Shown here: positions 46,071-60,118 of the stretch, piece after piece
Numbering within the stretch: position 1 is the stretch's first letter
How the letters are laid out: each line of letters begins with the position of its first letter
From: Dryomyza anilis
Lineage: Eukaryota; Arthropoda; Insecta; Diptera; Dryomyzidae
DNA length: 64,000 nt
Direction of reading: 5' to 3'
NCBI GenBank assembly: GCA_951804985.1
Contig: OX638135.1
Location: 4,844,093-4,908,092 of the forward strand
Translations under genes and position numbers: made by a program
Notes under the pieces: generated by a model
The model's database searches: none
What the model saw: the letters and a program-made list of their open reading frames with translations, nothing else
Told to the model about the DNA's origin: nothing

Positions 46071-49000
46071 ATCAACTCTCGTGCAGATCAAGACATTGCT
46101 GTACATGGGCTTGGGTGGATAGCAGTTAATTTAAATTACAAATCTAAAATATATGTTATCCTGACCGGAGCTACACAAATGCTGTTGAATTATTTTGTTT
46201 TTAGAGGATTTCGATGGTGGTTTCTTATCTTTTAGTTTTGATGGCCGATTCAGTGCAATTTTCCACACATATCTATTAATCACACGCAATTTTTTCAAAA
46301 ATAATTGAAATGTTTTGTTTTTTTTTCGAGAACGAGGAGTATTCGCGCATGCTTCAAGCATCGACATCTAGGAATAGAAGCTCGCTACAAGGCGAGTCGA
46401 ATCGCTTCCCCGAAACTTTCTACAGTCTAAAATGATACCGACCCGTGTATTTCACACCGGCGAACCGCCTGGAAACGATATAAGTGTCTCCGAAGCAGTT
46501 TGCTGAACGATATTTTGCAAAACAAACTGTAGCGCCCGAAGATTAATTCATTAAGATTATTTCATTAGTGTTGATTATTGTTGATTATTCGTTGATATTT
46601 AATTAATTTAAGTTGTTTTGTATATACTTAAAAAAATTGTTCAAGAACACTTAATTTTTCATGTAAAATCCACTGTTCAAAAGAATTTCTTAAAACACTG
46701 TAATAAAGACAAAACAAAAAATAAAAATGACATAGTTTTTACTGTCAGTAATTTGATGGCCGATTCAGTGCAGTTTTCCACACATATCTATTAATCACAC
46801 GCAATTTTTTCAAAAATAATTGAAATGTTTTGTTTTTTTTTCGAGAACGAGGAGTATTCGCGCATGCTTCAAGCATCGACATCTAGGAATAGAAGCTCGC
46901 TACAAGGCGAGTCGAATCGCTTCCCCGAAACTTTCTACAGTCTAAAATGATACCGACCCGTGTATTTCACACCGGCGAACCGCCTGGAAACGATATAAGT
47001 GTCTCCAAAGCAGTTTGCTGAACGATATTTTGCAAAACAAACTGTAGCGCCCGAAGATTAATTCATTAAGATTATTTCATTAATGTTGATTATTCGTTGA
47101 TATTTAATTAATTTAAGTTATTTTGTATATACTTAAAAAAATTGTTCAAGAACACTTAATTTTTCATGTAAAATCCACTGTTCAAAAGAATTTCTTAAAA
47201 CACTGTAATAAAGACAAAACAAAAAATAAAAATGACATAGTTTTTACTGTCAGTTATTTTCTTTTGGATCATCTTTGGATCGGCGAAAAGTCAGATTTCT
47301 CTTATCTACAAGTATTCCTTACTGACGTTTAATTTTCTCAGAGAGATTTTTGTGTTTGTTGTTTGTTCAGATATTCGTCAGAGTAATACGTCATAAAAAT
47401 GAAAGATAAAGAGGTGAGATCTCTATGTCCCTTTAAGTGCGCTGGCTTTCCTATTTTGATCATCTTTCTGAACATAACTCTGAGACATTGGTGAGGGATT
47501 TCTGACGTTTAGCTACGGAATAGTTCCTAAAGAGTTCAGAGACGACTCACTGGGAAGGTTATTCACTAAACAGAGCAGTTGCGATGTAGAGTAGCAGATT
47601 TGTCAAGTAGCAGTTGTACAACAACAAAATACATTGGTGGCAAAAACAAAAATTATCTGCTAATCTACTTCGCTAAAAGCTTGAGTTTACTTCGTGGTAC
47701 TTTTGTAGTTTTTTAGTGATGCTGAATTTATGACTTTTGGGTACTTGATATTATAGACAGTGTTTGGTTATTGAGTTGAAATTCACCAAAATTCATTATA
47801 TTTAAATGAAAATATATATTTTTAATGAATATGTACATTTATGCATGTGAATGAAAAAGAAATGATGGCATAATGTCCACTGTTTTAACAATAAATATTA
47901 TGGAGTATTAACGTTTTTAAGGTGAATTGTTGATTCGCCATTTAGAACCCAAACCGTTCGGTTGTTGTTCGGCGTAGTCAAGTAGAGTTGTATGGGAGAA
48001 ATCCCGTTATCTCGGCCATTTCCAATATGCCACAGGGTAAGCGTTTGAAAAAATAATAATAATTGGCTTTAAGGTCTAGTATGTTTTTCAAATCAGTTTC
48101 AAGTATAAAATAAGTGCTATTTTTAGCGCTTACTCTGTATTTGAAAATGAGTTGATAATAACATTACTAAAAAAGGGCAGTGAATACTAGGAACAAAAAT
48201 GTAGTGACGCTAAAAACAGTATGTTTATTGCAATATAAACCCTTACAAAAAATATAACGAAACAACGCGAGCCCAAATCTAATAGCTTACCGAAATCTAT
48301 TAGATCGCCCCGCCAACCTTGATTAGGCTCCAGAAGAGCTTGAAACATACAAGCTTAGAACAAAACACGTCTACCACATTTTGGCTGCTGGCATCGATTT
48401 CCTGCAGCTGTCTTAACGCTCGGTATAATTAATTAAAAAATGCCCTTTTTGTTGTCCTATAGTAGAATCCACTTTTTTTACATATTTTTTAGGATTAAAT
48501 CAATATTTAAGAGCAAAAAAATAAATGTAGGTTAATTTGATTTCGAGTTAAATATAAGGCTAAATCTTGATTTGAAGTAAACGTTGTAATCAATTTAAGA
48601 ATTATTGTTAATATTCATTTAAGAATAAGGGAATTTTCAAGTTAAGGTTAAGCTATCAGTTTTTATTGAAAAAGCTATGATTCCTAAATTTTGGTTAAAG
48701 GTGTTTCAAACGATAACTTCAACGCCACGATTTGAAGTAATGATTGATTTCAAAGCATTCGCAAGTTAATATTAAGTGCAATGGCATATTGGGTAGTAGC
48801 AAAACTGAAAGTTTCAGTAAAAGTTTCTATAACGTTTTAAAGAGTGTCGGGAGATAAATGGCCGAAACTTTTGTGTGCGTGTGAGTTTTTATCTCTTTCT
48901 CACTCTTCTACAATGGGATACAATTGAATATATATTTGTCACTGTTCTTTTGGTAATAAGTGACGATTAAATTACTGGTAAATTTACGAAATATTTTACG

Positions 49001-49740
49001 TAACATAAACTGTTTTAATTTTGACGTTAGTGACGGTTAAATAAATAGCAAACTAACCAAAATTAGACCAAATAAAACCAAAAAACACAAAATTCTATAG
49101 TTTTCATTTTTATTACGTTGAATGTAATGTGTGCTTTGCAGATTTTCTATTAAAACTACTTTTGTGTTCCGTTGTTTTGCTTTCTTCCATGCATTTCTTT
49201 AATGCAGACGACCATTCCACTTTGATGATAACTATAATATAAATAGATAAATAAGTAATATATAAAAATACTCTTTCCAATATACTTTCTTTTTGTGTTT
49301 TATCAATTGTTTATAATTTAAGTAATATCTTTTTTCAACTCCTGCTGTAGCGGCTGCTTTTGCAAACGTAATAAATAACCTGCAAATAAAAAATGGTGAC
49401 AAACCAACGCGCAAAAAATATTAGTTTTCATTACTAGTAAAATTACGGGTTATATATCCATCATTGATCCTACAGGGATGTATTACACATTATTTATGTA
49501 TGAGTGAGAAAATATAATAGGCTTTGTGTTGGAGTTTCGGTAAGGCATGTCTTGCTGGGTACTGACCTGAAGTGTTGCCATAACATTTTTGAAGAAAAAG
49601 CTAAACAAAAAAAAAACTAGAAAATGCTAAAATCAAGTTTAAAAAAAGCTAAAATCAAGTTTAAAAATAGTTAAAATGAAATATGAAATAAAAAAATATA
49701 TTTTTATATAAAATCTTAATGTGAAATACAATAGATTATA
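46071..49740 (+). repeat. Tandem unit U5 (3,670 bp; b duplicated, d present)
   Basis: The b block at 46240 is repeated at 46755 (515-bp period) and d is present. After f the sequence does not return to part a but runs on into R at AATAGATTAT|ATTATTTACC, which shows the natural right border of f. Confidence 0.85.
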
Positions 49741-51133
49741 TTATTTACCGCCTTACATTTCATTTCAAATCATACAAACAATTCACCATTTTTTTTTTTT
49801 TGAATTTAAGTTACCCCGTCAGCTTTCACTCCGAAATTGGAAGGCTTAGAGAATTATTTTGCCAATTCTACAGATTATAACGCCATAACGAATTATAGTT
49901 TTTTAAAAACTGTACTTTTCAAAATAGTTTTATTTGCATTTTATACGCCTTAGCGTGGTTACCACGTCGTACGCTATACAAACTGTAAATATAAACCCAA
50001 TATGCCATTTCATTTAATATTGACTTGCGAATGCTTTGCAATCAATCATTACTTTCAAATTGTAGAGTTGAGGTTAACGTTTGAAACACCTTTAACCTAA
50101 ATTTAAGAATCATATCTTTTTCCATGGTTGAAGAATATACAGGTTAAGTCATCTCTAAAATTCAGGAGCCATTTACTTTTTTTTTGAAAACTGTTTGAAA
50201 GTTTCAACATTTGTTTACGAAAAATTTATAACGGAACATCAATGCTTTGTTTACAATTTCACAAAATTATCAAAATCTCAAAATTTTAACATCAACAAAA
50301 CACAACATTTAAAACAGTTTTAAGATCTCCAGGACTTCAAAATGAACCATCGTGTATTTAGAATGCAAAATAAATAGTTAATTTATGCAGTGAAATTTTA
50401 ATAAAATAGTGGAAATTAAGTGCAAAAAACATAACCTTTAAATAAATTTTAAAATGACAATTAATTGTTTTATTTTCAATATTTTTTATTGACATTCTCA
50501 ACATTCTATATGCCAACTATCTGTTTAGATGAACTAACCTGTATATACTTCAACTATGTTTTTTTCAATAAAAACTTGTAGCTTCACCTTAACTTGAAAA
50601 TTCCCTTATTTTCAAATCAATATTAAACTTATTCTTAAATTGTTTTTAACGTTTACTTCACATCAAGATTTAGCCTTATTTTCAACTCGATATCAAATTA
50701 ACCTACATTTAGTTTTTTTCTTTTAAATATTGACTTAATCCTGCAAAATAAGTAAAAAAAAGGGGATCCTCATATAGGACAACAAAAAGGGCATTTTTCA
50801 ATTAATTATCTCGTTATATGTTATCCAGCCAAAAGTACTTCAAGTCCGAGCGTCAAGACCACTTCAGAAAATTGATGCCAGCATCCAAAATGTGGTAGAC
50901 GCGTTTTTTAAGCTTGTATGTTTCAAGCTCTCGAATATAATTCTGGAGCCTATTCAGGGTTTGCGGGGGCGGTCGGTAACACTAATAGATTTCGGTAAGC
51001 TATTAGATTTGGACGCGCGTTGTTATATTAAAGGTATTCACGAAACGGAGCAGTTGCCGATATACATTAGCAGTATTGTAGAAATATATTACATTTCGTG
51101 AAAACACTTATTTCATATTTGTGTAGTATGGTA
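49741..51133 (+). repeat. Segment R (first copy), diverged inverted relative of part e
   Basis: Nearly identical to 58739-60118. About 49990-51030 is the reverse complement of part e at lower identity (AATAGATTTCGGTAAGCTAT, GGACAACAAAAAGGGCATTT, TTAACTTGAAAATTCCCTTA). It contains a plus-strand 69-codon frame at 50892-51101, open further upstream, which I do not accept as a gene because the related copies do not keep the frame. Confidence 0.75.
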
Positions 51134-52379
51134 TGCACCGCTATCTCAGCTGTCAATTTACAAATTAATTTATTATTAATATTTTATTAAAGTAACACAA
51201 TCTAAATTCCATTTTTGTTTATAAATATTTGAGTTAAAATGTCATCGAATGTCATCGATAACTTAGGCAGCGCAAATGTAGCGTAAAAATTTCATGCTGG
51301 AAAAAATGGGGACCGCTCACTAAACATGTTGAGTGATAGCATACCATTCAAGCTGAAATTGCTCAACAGCTCCACAACAGCTGAGGTCGCTGAATGCAGC
51401 CATTGTATCTTCTGTGAGTCTCACTGTATCTCCTACGGTTGTATTTTTTTTAATTTTCATATAAAATAGTATTTTTTTTTTGAAAAAATGCACGCCAAAG
51501 AGATACAGTGAGACTCACAGAAGATACAATGTAAATCGGGCATTACATTGCATCTTCTGTGAGTCTCACTGTATCTCCTACGGTTGCATTTTTTCAAAAA
51601 AAAATTCTATTTTTGTATGTAAAATTAAAAAAGTTGCAACCCTAGGAGATACAGTGAGACAGTGTTCTCATTCTACTCCGATCGGAGTAGATCTACTCAA
51701 TTTCATTTTTGTTTTTAAAATTACTCCTCTACTCCGGTAGTAGCATTTTCTACTCTTTTCTCACAATTTTCTACTCCCTTTGCAAAAATTGCTTACATTT
51801 CGTTAATTTGATTAGAACAATTTTTTGCACTTCAAAAAAATTGTCAATATTATAATTTTCCTAATAACTATGATCAATTATCTGTAAAATAAATTTAATA
51901 TATTTTCCATAGTCTTAAAATTGTAGAAGTTATAATTAAATATACGTTTGTATCAACTTTTATAAATACAATTTTTAAAACACCAAGCATTTCATTGGGT
52001 GTTCCAGAAGCACCCCAACTCTAGAACAGACCACCCTGTACACATCAGCATTATATAAAATCCATAAAGCAGGAATGAATAAAAATGCTAAAAATTAACA
52101 AATCCATTAATTTATTTGAAATCTAATACAATAATGGATATTTCTACTCCATTTGCATTATATTTACTCCTATATTTAGTTTTCTACTCCTTTTAAATCT
52201 AATGTACCTCATTTTGCAATATTTTCAATTCTACTCCCTTTTACTCATTTCTACTCCACAAAATTTTCAAATCTACTCCTTTTGCATTGGCGAAAGGTGT
52301 AAACGCTGCAGTGAGACCATAGTTGCCAATCTATATACACGAAAAATGAAATAAAATACCTTTTTCCCATACGACCTAT

Positions 52380-52842
52380 TAAGGGTGTGTGCGAATTCGA
52401 CTAAATTGCTGACTAAACTAAATTGAACGACTTTTCATTCGATCGCCATTTGTTAACCGGTAATTGTTAAAGTTCATATTGAATCGACCTCAGCAGTTGT
52501 GGAACTGTTGAGTAATTTTCGCTTGAATGACATGTTACCCTCAACATGTTTACTTTTTTTTTTCCAGCATTTGCGCTGCCTTTGTTATCGATGACATTTT
52601 ACCTCAAATATTAATAAACAAAAATGAAATTTAGATTGGAAAAATATTTTTTCAATGATTTAAAGAGTTGTATGTAACTTCAATAAAATATTAATATTAA
52701 ATTTTTTTTGTAAATTGATAGATGAGGTAGCGGTGCATTCAATAAGAGTGAGCGATTAGTTAGTGAGCAGTCTCGCAGCTGTTGAGGTCGCTGAATGCAG
52801 CCAATGTAAATCGGTCATTAGTCGAACTCGCACACACCCTTA
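52380..52842. mobile_element. TIR element W (second copy)
   Basis: 463 bp with the same TAAGGGTGTGTGCGAA ends as the first copy. A few bases shorter owing to a changed stretch near 52555 (poly-T replaces ACTGAGCGGTCGCCA). Confidence 0.75.
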
Positions 52843-53279
52843 TGCTGTTATGACACTGGCTTTTTTTCACGCTTAAAAATTATCTAGTAATTTGGAATAA
52901 AAGGAAAGTAAAAACCATTATCCGTTTCTCTCAATCGTTGTTTTATTCATTCAATACATGTAAATTCGTGTACTTGTAATAAAAATATTTAGCTTTTTTA
53001 AAACGTTTTTATTGGGTTGCCTTTTTTTCTGTCTGTTCGGTACACATTTTGTAAATGATTTTAAACTACCTTCGCGATGAGCTACAGACTTGAGATTTTA
53101 AATATTTCCTTGAACTGGATGACAATGCAATATTATCGTTTTCTTGTCTTCCGGTTCATCACGGCTCCATATTAAAGACACCTTTGAAACATGAATATTT
53201 AAAATTTTAATAATATTAGACCTTTTGAATTCCGTCAAACGAAAATCTAACTGACACAAAAAATAAGAATAATTTAAAA

Positions 53280-53541
53280 TATCGTCGTTGTAGAACGAAA
53301 AGTCACAGACTTTTTTTCAAAATGGCAAATTTTCATTTACAAAAATCTTTAGAAATCTATCAATATTTTATAGATGATCTCAATTTTTTTACCACATGAT
53401 AAGAAAATGTAAATTTATCAATTGTTATCTCAACTTTAAAAATGCATAAATTACTTTTTATAATATTAATTAACAAACTCGAAATTTAAGTTTTTCATAA
53501 AAATGTATTTGTTGACTTTTCGTTCTACAACGACGATATGA
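53280..53541. mobile_element. Short TIR element present only in S2'
   Basis: ATATCGTCGTTGTAGAACGAAAAGTCA.. is inverted at 53510-53541 as TGACTTTTCGTTCTACAACGACGATAT. In S2 only the right end remains (near 32825-32855). About 260 bp, no coding frame. Confidence 0.65.
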
Positions 53542-54499
53542 AACAAAAAAAGATTTTTTTTATATAAAACGTTTTTAAGGTGAATTGTTGATTCGCCATT
53601 TAGAACTCAAACCGTTCGGTTGTTGTTCGGCGTAGTCAAATAGAGTTGTATGGGAGAAATCCCGTTATCTCGGCCATTCCCAATATGCCACAGGGTAAGC
53701 GTTTGAAAAAATAATCATAATTGCCTTTAAGGTTTAGTGTGTTTTCAAATAAGTTTCAAATATAAAATAAGTGCTATTTTTAGCGCTTTCTCTGAATTTG
53801 AAAATGATTTGATAATATCATTACCAAAAAGGGCAGTGAAAATTAGAAGCAAAAATGTAGTGACGCTAAAAACAGTATGTTTTTTGTGATTGCAATAGAT
53901 ACCCTGACAAAATGAATAATAACCCCAAGAATAATAGAATAATTAGATTACGCATTGCGCATGTACACCCTGTATTGCTGATGTCAAAAAGTATGGAATG
54001 TCAAGTAAAGGAAATTTAAATTTAGACATTTCATAAAATACAAATATTTATTTCATTGAAATTTTTTTTATTTACATTTTTGCCCAAAACAATTGGTGGG
54101 AAGCAGGCTTCCGGCAGTTTCCTTAGTGGGGGTATCAACTCTCGTGCTGATCAAGACATTGCTGTACATGGGCTTGGGTGGATAGCAGTTAATTTAAATT
54201 TCAAATCTAAAATATATGTTATCCTGACCGGAGCTACACAAATGCTGTTGAATTATTTTTTTTTTAGAGGATTTCGATGGTGGTTTCTTATCTTTTAGTT
54301 TTGATGGCCGATTCAGTTTTCCACACATATCTATTAATCACACGCAATTTTTTCAAAAATAATTGAAATGTTTTTTGTTTTTTTACAACAACATTCTCAC
54401 ACAATGAAAAAATTACAGTTGTCAAAAAACTTCTACGTACATGCGCAGAAGATTCAAGTTTTGAACAACGTTCTGCGCAATCTTTGTTTCTATTATTCT

Positions 54500-55510
54500 T
54501 GTAATAACCCAGTGTGATTTCAGCTCCGCTCTGATTTTTCTCGTTCAAAAATTATATGTCAAATCAATCGCTTCCTCTTTCAACTTTCTCTGAAGAGAAC
54601 ATTTTTGAAAAATGGATGCCGATTGTTTCTCATTTGTTTTGTTCTTCGTTTTCAAATCGCATAAAATGAAAAAGTTATCATAGACTAAAATGTCAAAAAG
54701 AAAATTAAGAAAAAAATTCAATTTTCGTGAGACAGACAATAAATTGTACAAATTGGAATTGTATGTTTAAATTTTAATTGCGGCGGTGTCCAGCGTCTAT
54801 ACTGAAGGAACCAAATTGTGGGACTATGCGGTAAGTACTATTTTTTGTCTGAAATTATAATTTAAATGCACTTCTTATTTGGTTCACTTGTATTATGTAT
54901 GTGGTTATGAAGACGTGGTAGTGGGTGTAGCATATGGCCTCCAAAAGCAGCAGCCCATAGGCAGCACCATCTTTAGCAATAAAAACGCCCCACAATGCAT
55001 TGTCGCTAAGCAATGGTAGCAAACGCAAAATTGGCAGCTGCCGCCGGGAAAACTCCGGAATAACAATAGACAATAGTCAAGCGTAACCTGGAGTTGGGCA
55101 CCGATCGGCATTACCCTCGTACGGGCTGCATAAAAAATGTTTCTCATCGAAAAAGTCCTATGGCCGACACATGCTCGACGAACATGGGATGACCAATGCC
55201 GTGGAAATTTAGATCAAGAACTCGCCAAGTTTCACCACTGGTAATTGGTGCAGCATACATTTCACATTTATATACAATAATATATTTCTGATTTGTCCTA
55301 GACCACACATGGTGCTAACTGGTGTAGTACCGCGAGAAAATACACATTCGCTAATGTCGACAGGACCTTTTGCGAAAACAACGAGGTGCTTCAAATCAAA
55401 GTGTAATACTTCAGCGTCAATACCTCGATCGAGAACGAGGAGTATTCGCACATGCTTCAAGCATCGATATCTAGGAATAGAAGCTCGCTACAAGGCGAGT
55501 CGAATCGCTT
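54500..55510 (+). repeat. Segment S1' (second copy), here continuous with unit part b
   Basis: Nearly identical to 29640-30630. Unlike there, the sequence runs unbroken past GAGTCGAATC into b (CGCTTCCCCGAAACTTTC), so a frame with GESNRFPETFYSLK and a stop codon, then the AATAAAAAC region, is contiguous. This suggests S1-b is the original order and S2+a was placed between them in the first copy. The stretch 54376-54510 before it is unique. Confidence 0.65.
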
Positions 55511-58500
55511 CCCCGAAACTTTCTACAGTCTAAAATGACACCGGCGAACCGCCTGGAAACGATATAAGTGTCTCCGAAGCAGTTTGCTGAACGATATTTT
55601 GCAAAACAAACTGTAGCGCCCGAAGATTAATTCATTAAGATTATTTCATTAGTGTTGATTATTGTTGATTATTCGTTGATATATAATTAATTTAAATTAT
55701 TTTGTATATACTTAAAATAATTGTTCAAGAACACTTAATTTTTCATGTAAAATCCACTGTTCAAAAGAATTTCTTAAAACACTGTAATAAAAACAAAACA
55801 AAAAATAAAAATGACATAGTTTTTACTGTCAGTAATTTTCTTTTGGATCATCTTTGGATCGGCGAAAAGTCATATTTCTCTTATCTACAAGTATTCCTTA
55901 CTGACGTTTAATTTTCTCAGAGAGATTTTTGTGTTTGTTGTTTGTTCAGATATTCGTCAGAGTAATACGTCATAAAAATGAAAGATAAAGAGGTGAGATC
56001 TCTATGTCCCTTTAAGTGCGCTGGCTTTCCTATTTTGATCATCTTTCTGAACATAACTCTGAGACATTGGTGAGGGATTTCTGACGTTTAGCTACGGAAT
56101 AGTTCCTAAAGAGTTCAGAGACGACTCACTGGGAAGGTTATTCACTAAACAGAGCAGTTGCGATGTAGAGTAGCAGTTTTGTCAAGTAGCAGTTGTACAA
56201 CAACAAAATACATTGGTGGCAAAAACAAAAATTATCTGCTAATCTACTTCGCTAAAAGCTTGAGTTTACTTCGTGGTACTTTTGTAGTTTTTTAGTGATG
56301 CTGAATTTATGACTTTTGGGTACTTGATATTACAGACAGTGTTTGATTATTGAGTTGAAATTCACCAAAATTCATTATATTAAATGAAAATATATATTTT
56401 TAATGAATATGTACATTTATGCATGTGAATGAAAAAGAAATGATTGCATAATGACCACTGTTTTAACAATAAATATTATGGAGTATTAACTTTTTTAAGG
56501 TGAATTGTTGATTCGCCATTTAGAACCCAAACCGTTCGGTTGTTGTTCGGCGTAGTCAAGTAGAGTTGTATGGGAGAAATCCCGTTATCTCGGCCATTTC
56601 CAATATGCCACAGGGTAAGCGTTTGAAAAAATAATAATAATTGGCTTTAAGGTCTAGTATGTTTTTCAAATCAGTTTCAAGTATAAAATAAGTGCTATTT
56701 TTAGCGCTTACTCTGTATTTGAAAATGATTTGATAATAACATTACTAAAAAAGGGCAGTGAAAACTAGGGTACTTGATATTACAGACAGTGTTTGGTTAT
56801 TGAGTTGAAATTCACCAAAATTCATTATATTTAAATGAAAATATATATTTTTAATGAATATGTACATTTATGCATGTGAATAAAAAGAAATGATGGCATA
56901 ATGTCCACTGATTTAACAATAAATATTATGGAGTATTAACGTTTTTAAGGTGAATTGTTGATTCGCCATTTAGAACCCAAACCGTTCGGTTGTTGTTCGG
57001 CGTAGTCAAGTAGAGTTGTATGGGAGAAATCCCGTTATCTCGGCCATTTCCAATATGCCACAGGGTAAGCGTTTGAAAAAATAATAATAATTGGCTTTAA
57101 GGTCTAGTATGTTTTTCAAATCAGTTTCAAGTATAAAATAAGTGCTATTTTTAGCGCTTACTCTGTATTTGAAAATGAGTTGATAATAACATTACTAAAA
57201 AAGGGCAGAGAAAACTAGGAACAAAAATGTAGTGACGCTAAAACCAGTATGTTTTTTATTGCAATATAAACCCTTACAAAAAATATAACAAAACAACGCG
57301 CGCCCAAATCTAATAGCTTACCGAAATCTATTAGATCGCCCCGCCAACCTTGATTAGGCTCCAGAAGAGCTTGAAACATACAAGCTTAGAACAAAAACAC
57401 GTCTACCACATTTTGGCTGCTGGCATCGATTTCCTGCAGCTGTCTTAACGCTCGGGATAATTAATTAAAAAATGCCCTTTTTGTTGTCCTATAGTAGAAT
57501 CCACTTTTTTTACATATTTTGTAGGATTAAATCAATATTTAAGAGCAAAAAAATAAATGTAGGTTAATTTGATTTCGAGTTAAATATAAGGCTAAATCTT
57601 GATTTGAAGTAAACGTTGTAATCAATTTAAGAATTATTGTTAATATTCATTTAAGAATAAGGGAATTTTCAAGTTAAGGTTAAGCTATCAGTTTTTATTG
57701 AAAAAGCTATGATTCCTAAATTTTGGTTAAAGGTTTTTCAAACGATAACTTCAACTCCACGATTTGAAAGTAATGATTGATTTCAAAGCATTCGCAAGTT
57801 AATATTAAGTGCAATGGCATATTGGGTAGTAGCAAAACTGAAAGTTTCAGTAAAAGTTTCTATAACGTTTTAAAGAGTGTCGGGAGATAAATGACCGAAA
57901 CTTTTGTGTGCGTGTGAGTTTTTATCTCTTTCTCACTCTTCTACAATGGGATACAATTGAATATATATTTGTCACTGTTCTTTTGGTAATAAGTGACGAT
58001 TAAATTACTGGTAAATTTACGAAATATTTTACGTAACATAAACTGTTTTAATTTTGACGTTAGTGACGGTTAAATAAATAGCAAACTAACCAAAATTAGA
58101 CCAAATAAAACCAAAAAACACAAAATTCGATTTATTATTACGTTGAATGTAATGTGTGCTTTGCAGATTTTCTATTAAAACTACTTTTGTGTTCCGTTGT
58201 TTGCTTTCTTCCATGCATTTCTTTAATGCAGACGACCATTCCACTTTGATGATAACTATAATATAAATAGATAAATAAGTAATATATAAAAATACTCTTT
58301 TCAATATACTTTTTGTGTTTTATCAATTGTTTATAATTTAAGTAAAATCTTTTTTCAACTCCTGCTGTAGCGGCTGCTTTTGCAAACGTAATAAATAATC
58401 TGCAAATAAAAAATGGTGACAAACCAACGCGCAAAAAATATTAGTTTTCATTACTAGTAAAATTACGGGTCATATATCCATCATTGATCCTAAAGGGATG

Positions 58501-58738
58501 TATTACACATTATTTATGTATGAGTGAGAAAATATAATAGTATTTGTGTTGGAGTTTCGGCAAGGCATGTCTTGCTGGGTACTGACCTGAAGTGTTGCCA
58601 TAACATTTTTGAAGATAAAGCTAAACAAAAAAAAACCTAGAAAATGCTAAAATCAAGTTTAAAAATAGTTAAAATGAAATATGAAATAAAAAAATATATT
58701 TTTATATAAAATCTTAATGTGAAATACAATAGATTATA
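55430..58738 (+). repeat. Tandem unit U6, partial (parts b to f), with internal 450-bp duplication
   Basis: b, c, d, e and f follow as in other units, but part a is missing. A 450-bp block from GGGTACTTGATATTACAGAC (56318) to GGGCAGTGAAAACTAG (56767) is repeated at 56768-57220, duplicating the end of d and the start of e. In b, about 20 bp (CCGTGTATTTCACACC area) is lost. Runs into R' after f. Confidence 0.8.
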
Positions 58739-60118
58739 TTATTTACCGCCTTACATTTCATTTCAAATCATACAAACAATTCACCATTTTTTTTTTTGGA
58801 ATTTAAGTTACCCCGTCAGCTTTCACTCCGAAATTGGAAGGCTTAGAGAATTATTTTGCCAATTCTACAGATTATAACGCCATAACGAATTATAGTTTTT
58901 TAAAAACTGTACTTTTCAAAATAGTTTTATTTGCATTTTATACGCCTTAGCGTGGTTACCATATAAACCCAATGTAAATATAAACCCAATATGCCATTTC
59001 ATTTAATATTGACTTGCGAATGCTTTGAAATCAATCATTACTTTCAAATCGTAGAGTTGAGGTTAACGTTTGAAACACCTTTAACCTAAATTTAAGAATC
59101 ATATCTTTTTCCATGGTTGAAGAATATACAGGTTAAGTTATCTCTAAAATTCAGGAGCCATTTACTTTTTTTTTGAAAACTGTTGAAAGTTTCAACATTT
59201 GTTTACGAAAAATTTATAACGGAACATCAATGCTTTGTTTACAATTTCACAAAATTATCAAAATCTCAAAATTTTAACATCAACAAAACACAACATTTAA
59301 AACAGTTTTAAAATCTCCAGGACTTCAAAATGAACCATCGTGTATTTAGAATGCAAAATAAATAGTTAATTTATGCAGTGAAATTTTAATAAAATAGTGG
59401 AAATTAAGTGCAAAAAACATAACCTTTAAATAAATTTTAAAATGACAATTAATTGTTTTATTTTCAATATTTTTTATTGACATTCTCAACATTCTATATG
59501 CCAACTATCTGTTTTGATGAACTAACCTGTATATACTTCAACCATGTCTTTTTCAATAAAAACTTGTAGCTTCACCTTAACTTGAAAATTCCCTTATTTT
59601 CAAATCAATATTAAACTTATTCTTAAATTGTTTTTAACGTTTACTTCACATCAAGATTTAGCCTTATTTTCAACTCGATATCAAATTAACCTACATTTAG
59701 TTTTTTTCTTTTAAATATTGACTTAATCCTGCAAAATAAGTAAAAAAAGGGGATCCTCATATAGGACAACAAAAAGGGCATTTTTCAATTAATTATCTCG
59801 TTATATGTTATCCAGCCAAAAGTACTTCAAGTCCGAGCGTCAAGACCACTTCAGAAAATTGATGCCAGCATCCAAAATGTGGTAGACGCGTTTTTTAAGC
59901 TTGTATGTTTCAAGCTCTCGAATATAATTCTGGAGCCTATTCAGGGTTTGCGGGGGCGGTCGGTAACACTAATAGATTTCGGTAAGCTATTAGATTTGGA
60001 CGCGCGTTGTTATATTAAAGGTATTCACGAAACGGATCAGTTGCCGATATACATTAGCAGTATTGTAGAAATATATCACATTTCGTGAAAACACTTTTTT
60101 CATATTTGTGTAGTATGG
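58739..60118 (+). repeat. Segment R' (second copy)
   Basis: Matches 49741-51120 with few differences (for example the TACCACGTCGTACGCTATACAAACTG stretch near 49960-49985 is replaced near 58960). Includes the same 69-codon frame at 59879-60088, again not accepted as a gene. Confidence 0.8.

Larger units (their letters stand above)
51134..54375 (+). repeat. Segment S2' (second copy)
   Basis: Matches 30640-33700 but starts further left, giving the full left inverted arm (51134-51400, inverted at 52490-52805). It contains MITE copies 51404-51541 and 51541-51660, the CTACTCC block 51672-52282, element W' 52380-52842 and a further inverted-repeat element at 53280-53541 (ATATCGTCGTTGTAGAACGA and complement). 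Ends in part a. Confidence 0.8.

Noticed and set aside
50892..51101. 69-codon plus-strand frame in R (also 59879-60088), extendable upstream to about 90 codons
   Set aside because: The related inverted sequence in part e of the units breaks the frame with indels, and R and R' are a recent duplicate pair, so conservation of the frame between them carries little weight.
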